Part shown: positions 62,055 through 64,000 of the stretch, in pieces
How the letters are laid out: each line of letters starts with the position of its first letter
How positions within the stretch are numbered: position 1 is the first letter of the stretch
The notes under the pieces: model-generated
Told to the model about the DNA's origin: nothing
Databases searched by the model: none
The model's input: only the letters and a program-made list of their open reading frames with translations
Assembly: GCA_052067355.1 (NCBI GenBank)
Contig: JBQHQH010000003.1
Span: 1 to 64,000, forward strand
Length of the DNA stretch: 64,000 bases
From: CABMKH01 sp040797625
Lineage (GTDB): Bacteria; Bacillota; Clostridia; Tissierellales; Tissierellaceae
Reading direction: 5' to 3'
Made by a program: the position numbers and the translations under genes

Positions 62055-62213
62055 TTTGTAAGTTTTCTTATAAATTAGAAGGGAAGTTGGTGAAAATCCA
62101 ACACGGTCCCGCCACTGTAATGGGGAGCTGTTCTATAATTAAGCCACTGGATAAGAATCTGGGAAGGCATAGAATTGCTAGGAACCTAAGTCAGGATACC
62201 TCCTTGTTTAATC
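62055..62213 (+). ncRNA. Cobalamin riboswitch
   Basis: Conserved aptamer blocks in order: GTTGGTGAAAATCCAACACGG followed by TCCCGCCACTGTAA (given in parts), AAGCCACTGG, ATCTGGGAAGGC, GCTAGGAACC, and the B12 box AAGTCAGGATACCTCC. It precedes a His-rich lipoprotein and cobalt-transport genes and should reduce their expression when adenosylcobalamin is abundant. Confidence 0.95.
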
Positions 62214-62335
62214 TTTAAAATTTGATTCACGGTGTATGAATTTAAATTATGTTTTTGTATTTTATAATGCTGCCTTAAAGTGAGTTTACAAAACACAATC
62301 TATATTCAGCTTATAAATATGTAAAAATATTTTTT

Positions 62336-62363
62336 AGTTTATACACATGTATAAACTTTTTTT
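62336..62363 (+). terminator. Expression-platform terminator of the riboswitch
   Basis: AGTTTATACA / TGTATAAACT with a 2-nt centre and seven T, 76 nt before the first regulated gene. The ~120 nt between B12 box and terminator would have to hold an antiterminator; none was identified with confidence. Confidence 0.85.
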
Positions 62364-62438
62364 ATTGCATTAAATGAAGAATAAAAAAGATATAACTCTA
62401 TATTTGTTTAAAAACAATTATTTTAGGGGGAAATTAAG

Positions 62439-63029
62439 ATGGAGAAGAATTTACGTAACCTATTACTAATGTGCTTAGTATTAACATTGGCATTAACAGT
62501 AGTAGGATGCTCAAAAGGAGAAGAGAAAAAACCAGAGAATGAGACTGACGTAGTTGCACAAGATGGAGAAAATGTAGAAGGTGGACAAGAAGAGCAAGAT
62601 CATGATGAGGAAGAAGATCATCACCATGATATTCCATATGAGTGGAGTGGAATATTTGAATTTGCAGAAGGAACACATACAATAAAGTTTAATAAAAATG
62701 AGGGTGATGAAAGCATTTTAGTTGCATTCATTTCAGCAGATGGCAGTATAAAAGATATGGAACATCATGCGGCTCATGTAATGGATGCTGAAGCAGTAGA
62801 TGTTGAAAAAGATGGAAGCTTTGAAGCAGAAAATGAATATACCTATAAGTTAGATCTAAAAAGTGAATCAGCAGAATTTAAATTTGATGTCAAAGAACCA
62901 GGAAAATACTATGTATTTACAGAGCATCTCCCACAAGAGTTTGATATGGAGATATTAAATCCAGAAGGACAAGCATTAGAGGTAGAGAACCCAACTGAAT
63001 ACGAGGGAGAACATGATCACACTCATTAA
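62439..63029 (+). CDS. His/Asp/Glu-rich metal-binding lipoprotein
   Basis: 196-aa secreted lipoprotein: signal peptide with lipobox VVGC (Cys24), an acidic, His-rich linker (EEQDHDEEEDHHHDIPYEW, about 51-69), a beta-rich domain (GIFEFAEGTHTIKFNKNEGD...YYVFTEHLPQEFDMEIL), and a second His-containing tail EGEHDHTH. Controlled by the cobalamin riboswitch and placed before cbiM, it probably captures cobalt (or nickel) at the cell surface and passes it to the importer. No family name is known to me. Zinc-type His-rich receptors are a structural analogy only. Confidence 0.75.
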   Translation: MEKNLRNLLLMCLVLTLALTVVGCSKGEEKKPENETDVVAQDGENVEGGQEEQDHDEEEDHHHDIPYEWSGIFEFAEGTHTIKFNKNEGDESILVAFISADGSIKDMEHHAAHVMDAEAVDVEKDGSFEAENEYTYKLDLKSESAEFKFDVKEPGKYYVFTEHLPQEFDMEILNPEGQALEVENPTEYEGEHDHTH

Positions 63030-63037
63030 ATAAAACA

Positions 63038-63069
63038 TCTCCAGTATATTGATAACAGTATGCTGGAGA
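63038..63069 (+). other. Hairpin between the lipoprotein and cbiM-like genes
   Basis: TCTCCAG-TATA / TATG-CTGGAGA with a TTGATAACAG loop and no T run; ends 10 nt before the cbiM ribosome site. May tune relative expression of receptor and importer. Confidence 0.55.
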
Positions 63070-63090
63070 CTTATAAAAGGAGGTAAATCA

Positions 63091-63711
63091 ATGCATCTAT
63101 CAGATGGTGTTTTGAATATGCCAGCAGTTGTAACCACAACTGCAGTAGCAGGAGGAATGCTAATAAATTCATTTAAAGACATTAAAGAAGAGGAGATACC
63201 AAGGGTAAGTCTTATGACTGCTACATTCTTTACATTTGCATTAATAAGCTTTCCAGTAGGGCCTAGTTCTGTACATCCTCTACTAGGAGGTCTAATAGGT
63301 ATTATGTTGGGAATGAAAAGTCCTATTGCCATATTCATAGGGCTCTTGCTCCAAGCCATTATATTTCAGCATGGAGGACTTACAACCCTAGGAATGAATA
63401 CAATAATGGTAGCTTTACCCGCTATCCTATCCTACAAGATATTTTCTAAATTAGTAGAGAAGAAAAAGAGTATAACTCTTAGTGCAGGATTAGCAGGGGT
63501 TTCATCTGTGATAATGACAGTTATAATACTTATAATGGTATTATTACTTTCTAGTAGTGCCTATGGAGAAGGATTTTTGTCAGTTATAAATATATTGATA
63601 CTAGGACATTTACCTTTGGCTATTGGAGAAGGGATTCTTACAGCTGTAGTGATTAATTTTATAAATAAGGTTAGACCAGATATTTTGAAACAGTATCAGA
63701 CTAATATTTAG
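63091..63711 (+). CDS. cbiM: Cobalt ECF importer substrate-binding subunit, CbiM-like
   Basis: Membrane S-component of an energy-coupling-factor cobalt importer, 220 aa, six to seven helices. The mature N terminus Met-His2-Leu-Ser-Asp-Gly provides the metal-coordinating His; AALI-type helices, GPSSVHPLLGGLIGIMLG, LLLQAIIFQHGGLTTLGMN (further His) and LGHLPLAIGEGILTA are family motifs. The N-terminal pattern also occurs in nickel NikM, but the cobalamin riboswitch upstream argues for cobalt. No separate cbiN gene lies between it and cbiQ. Confidence 0.87.
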   Translation: MHLSDGVLNMPAVVTTTAVAGGMLINSFKDIKEEEIPRVSLMTATFFTFALISFPVGPSSVHPLLGGLIGIMLGMKSPIAIFIGLLLQAIIFQHGGLTTLGMNTIMVALPAILSYKIFSKLVEKKKSITLSAGLAGVSSVIMTVIILIMVLLLSSSAYGEGFLSVINILILGHLPLAIGEGILTAVVINFINKVRPDILKQYQTNI

Positions 63712-63832
63712 TTTGTTTCACGAATTAAGTTAATGTTAGAATTAATATGTCTAAGGAAAAGTGCAGTGAAATATTAGCTGGAGTATAAGACTCCATCTGA
63801 TATAAGTTTACTTTATCAAAGGAGTTTTATAC
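63712..63832 (+). other. Leader with the conserved AGCTGGAGTATAA block
   Basis: The 121-nt gap before the cbiQ-like gene contains AGCTGGAGTATAAGACTCC (hairpin GGAGT/ACTCC) followed by ATCTGATATAAGTTTACTTTAT in continuous sequence (given in two parts), nearly identical to 210-250. Confidence 0.6.
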
Positions 63833-64000
63833 ATGGAATCAAATCCTATATCATCAATAAAAAATATGGCACATATAACAGATAGAGATTCTTGGCTACA
63901 TAGATGGGAACCAAGAACTAAAATAATTTCATGTATAACAATGATCTTTGGTTTAGTATTTTTAAAAACTCCAAAACTTCTTATAGCTTCCTATATTATA
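63833..64000 (+). CDS. cbiQ: ECF transporter transmembrane protein, CbiQ-like (5' part)
   Basis: First 56 codons of a membrane protein running off the right edge. ITDRDSWLHRWEPRTKIISCITMIFGLVFLKTPKLLIASYII (quoted in pieces: RDSWLHRWEPRTKII, FGLVFLKTPKLLIA) is the typical N-terminal amphipathic segment and first helix of CbiQ/EcfT, which couples the substrate subunit to the ATPases. AAAGGAG at 8 nt from the ATG. Confidence 0.82.
   Translation, partial: MESNPISSIKNMAHITDRDSWLHRWEPRTKIISCITMIFGLVFLKTPKLLIASYII

Noticed and set aside
1..64000. CRISPR arrays, insertion sequences, prophage, tRNA or rRNA genes
   Set aside because: No regularly spaced repeats, transposase-like ORFs, integrase or structural RNA sequence was noticed on reading; tRNAs were not searched by computation.

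Overview
The window looks like chromosomal DNA from a low-GC, anaerobic, amino-acid- and sugar-fermenting Firmicute. A Tissierellales- or Clostridia-like host is my inference from the AT-rich codon use, strong AGGAGG ribosome sites, oxygen-independent pathways, a cobalamin riboswitch, ion-coupled carboxylate/glutamate carriers, glutamate dehydrogenase and methionine gamma-lyase. No rRNA, tRNA, CRISPR array, phage gene or insertion sequence was recognised. Almost all genes are on the + strand; the exceptions are an iron-dependent alcohol dehydrogenase at 26 kb and the first codons of a gene leaving the left edge.

Layout. 1-4 kb: nucleoside hydrolase, then a YgeY-like M20 hydrolase with a YfcC-type permease. 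4-11 kb: complete ribose operon (rbsR-K-A-C-D, a GATase-like gene, rbsB). 11-12.6 kb: soluble chemotaxis receptor with a sigma-D-like promoter. 12.9-16.3 kb: pstSCAB. 16.5-25.4 kb: xylose operon (ChvE/GguA/GguB-type ABC importer, LacI regulator, xylA, xylB, aldose epimerase). 27-30.7 kb: CitA/DcuS-type two-component system and a 2-hydroxycarboxylate carrier.

30.8-48.3 kb is the most interesting part. It is a nucleoside and methylthioribose/deoxyribose salvage island: purine nucleoside phosphorylase, BMP-type nucleoside ABC importer, two MtnA-like isomerases, MtnK-like kinase, class II aldolase, Fe-alcohol dehydrogenase, methionine gamma-lyase, two NhaC-type carriers and one intact SorC-family regulator. 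The genes fit a dihydroxyacetone-phosphate (DHAP) shunt, in which 5'-modified nucleosides yield DHAP plus a short aldehyde that is reduced to an alcohol. Three promoters in the island share one architecture: a 17-nt spacer, then 31-32 nt to a TGAGCA(A/T)A(T/A)GTAA(T/C) element, then a start codon 26 nt after the element begins. One copy drives the intact SorC gene. Another leads into a clearly decayed SorC gene, and the third into a probable remnant followed by a broken second aldolase gene.

48.6-57.2 kb: RpiR regulator, ion-coupled permease, nitrilase, M20 amidohydrolase, pseudouridine kinase and glycosidase, PPC/DUF296 protein, Asp/Glu racemase-like protein, NAD(P)HX dehydratase. 57.3-62 kb: a 218-bp near-identical copy of the 3' end of glutamate dehydrogenase, a leader with an intrinsic terminator, a small DUF3870-like gene, GltS, a D-2-hydroxyacid dehydrogenase and full-length glutamate dehydrogenase, which together suggest entry to the 2-hydroxyglutarate route of glutamate fermentation. 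62-64 kb: cobalamin riboswitch, His-rich lipoprotein, CbiM-like and CbiQ-like cobalt-uptake genes, the last cut by the window edge. A ~40-nt sequence is shared by the leaders at the two ends of the window (about 210-250 and 63774-63812).
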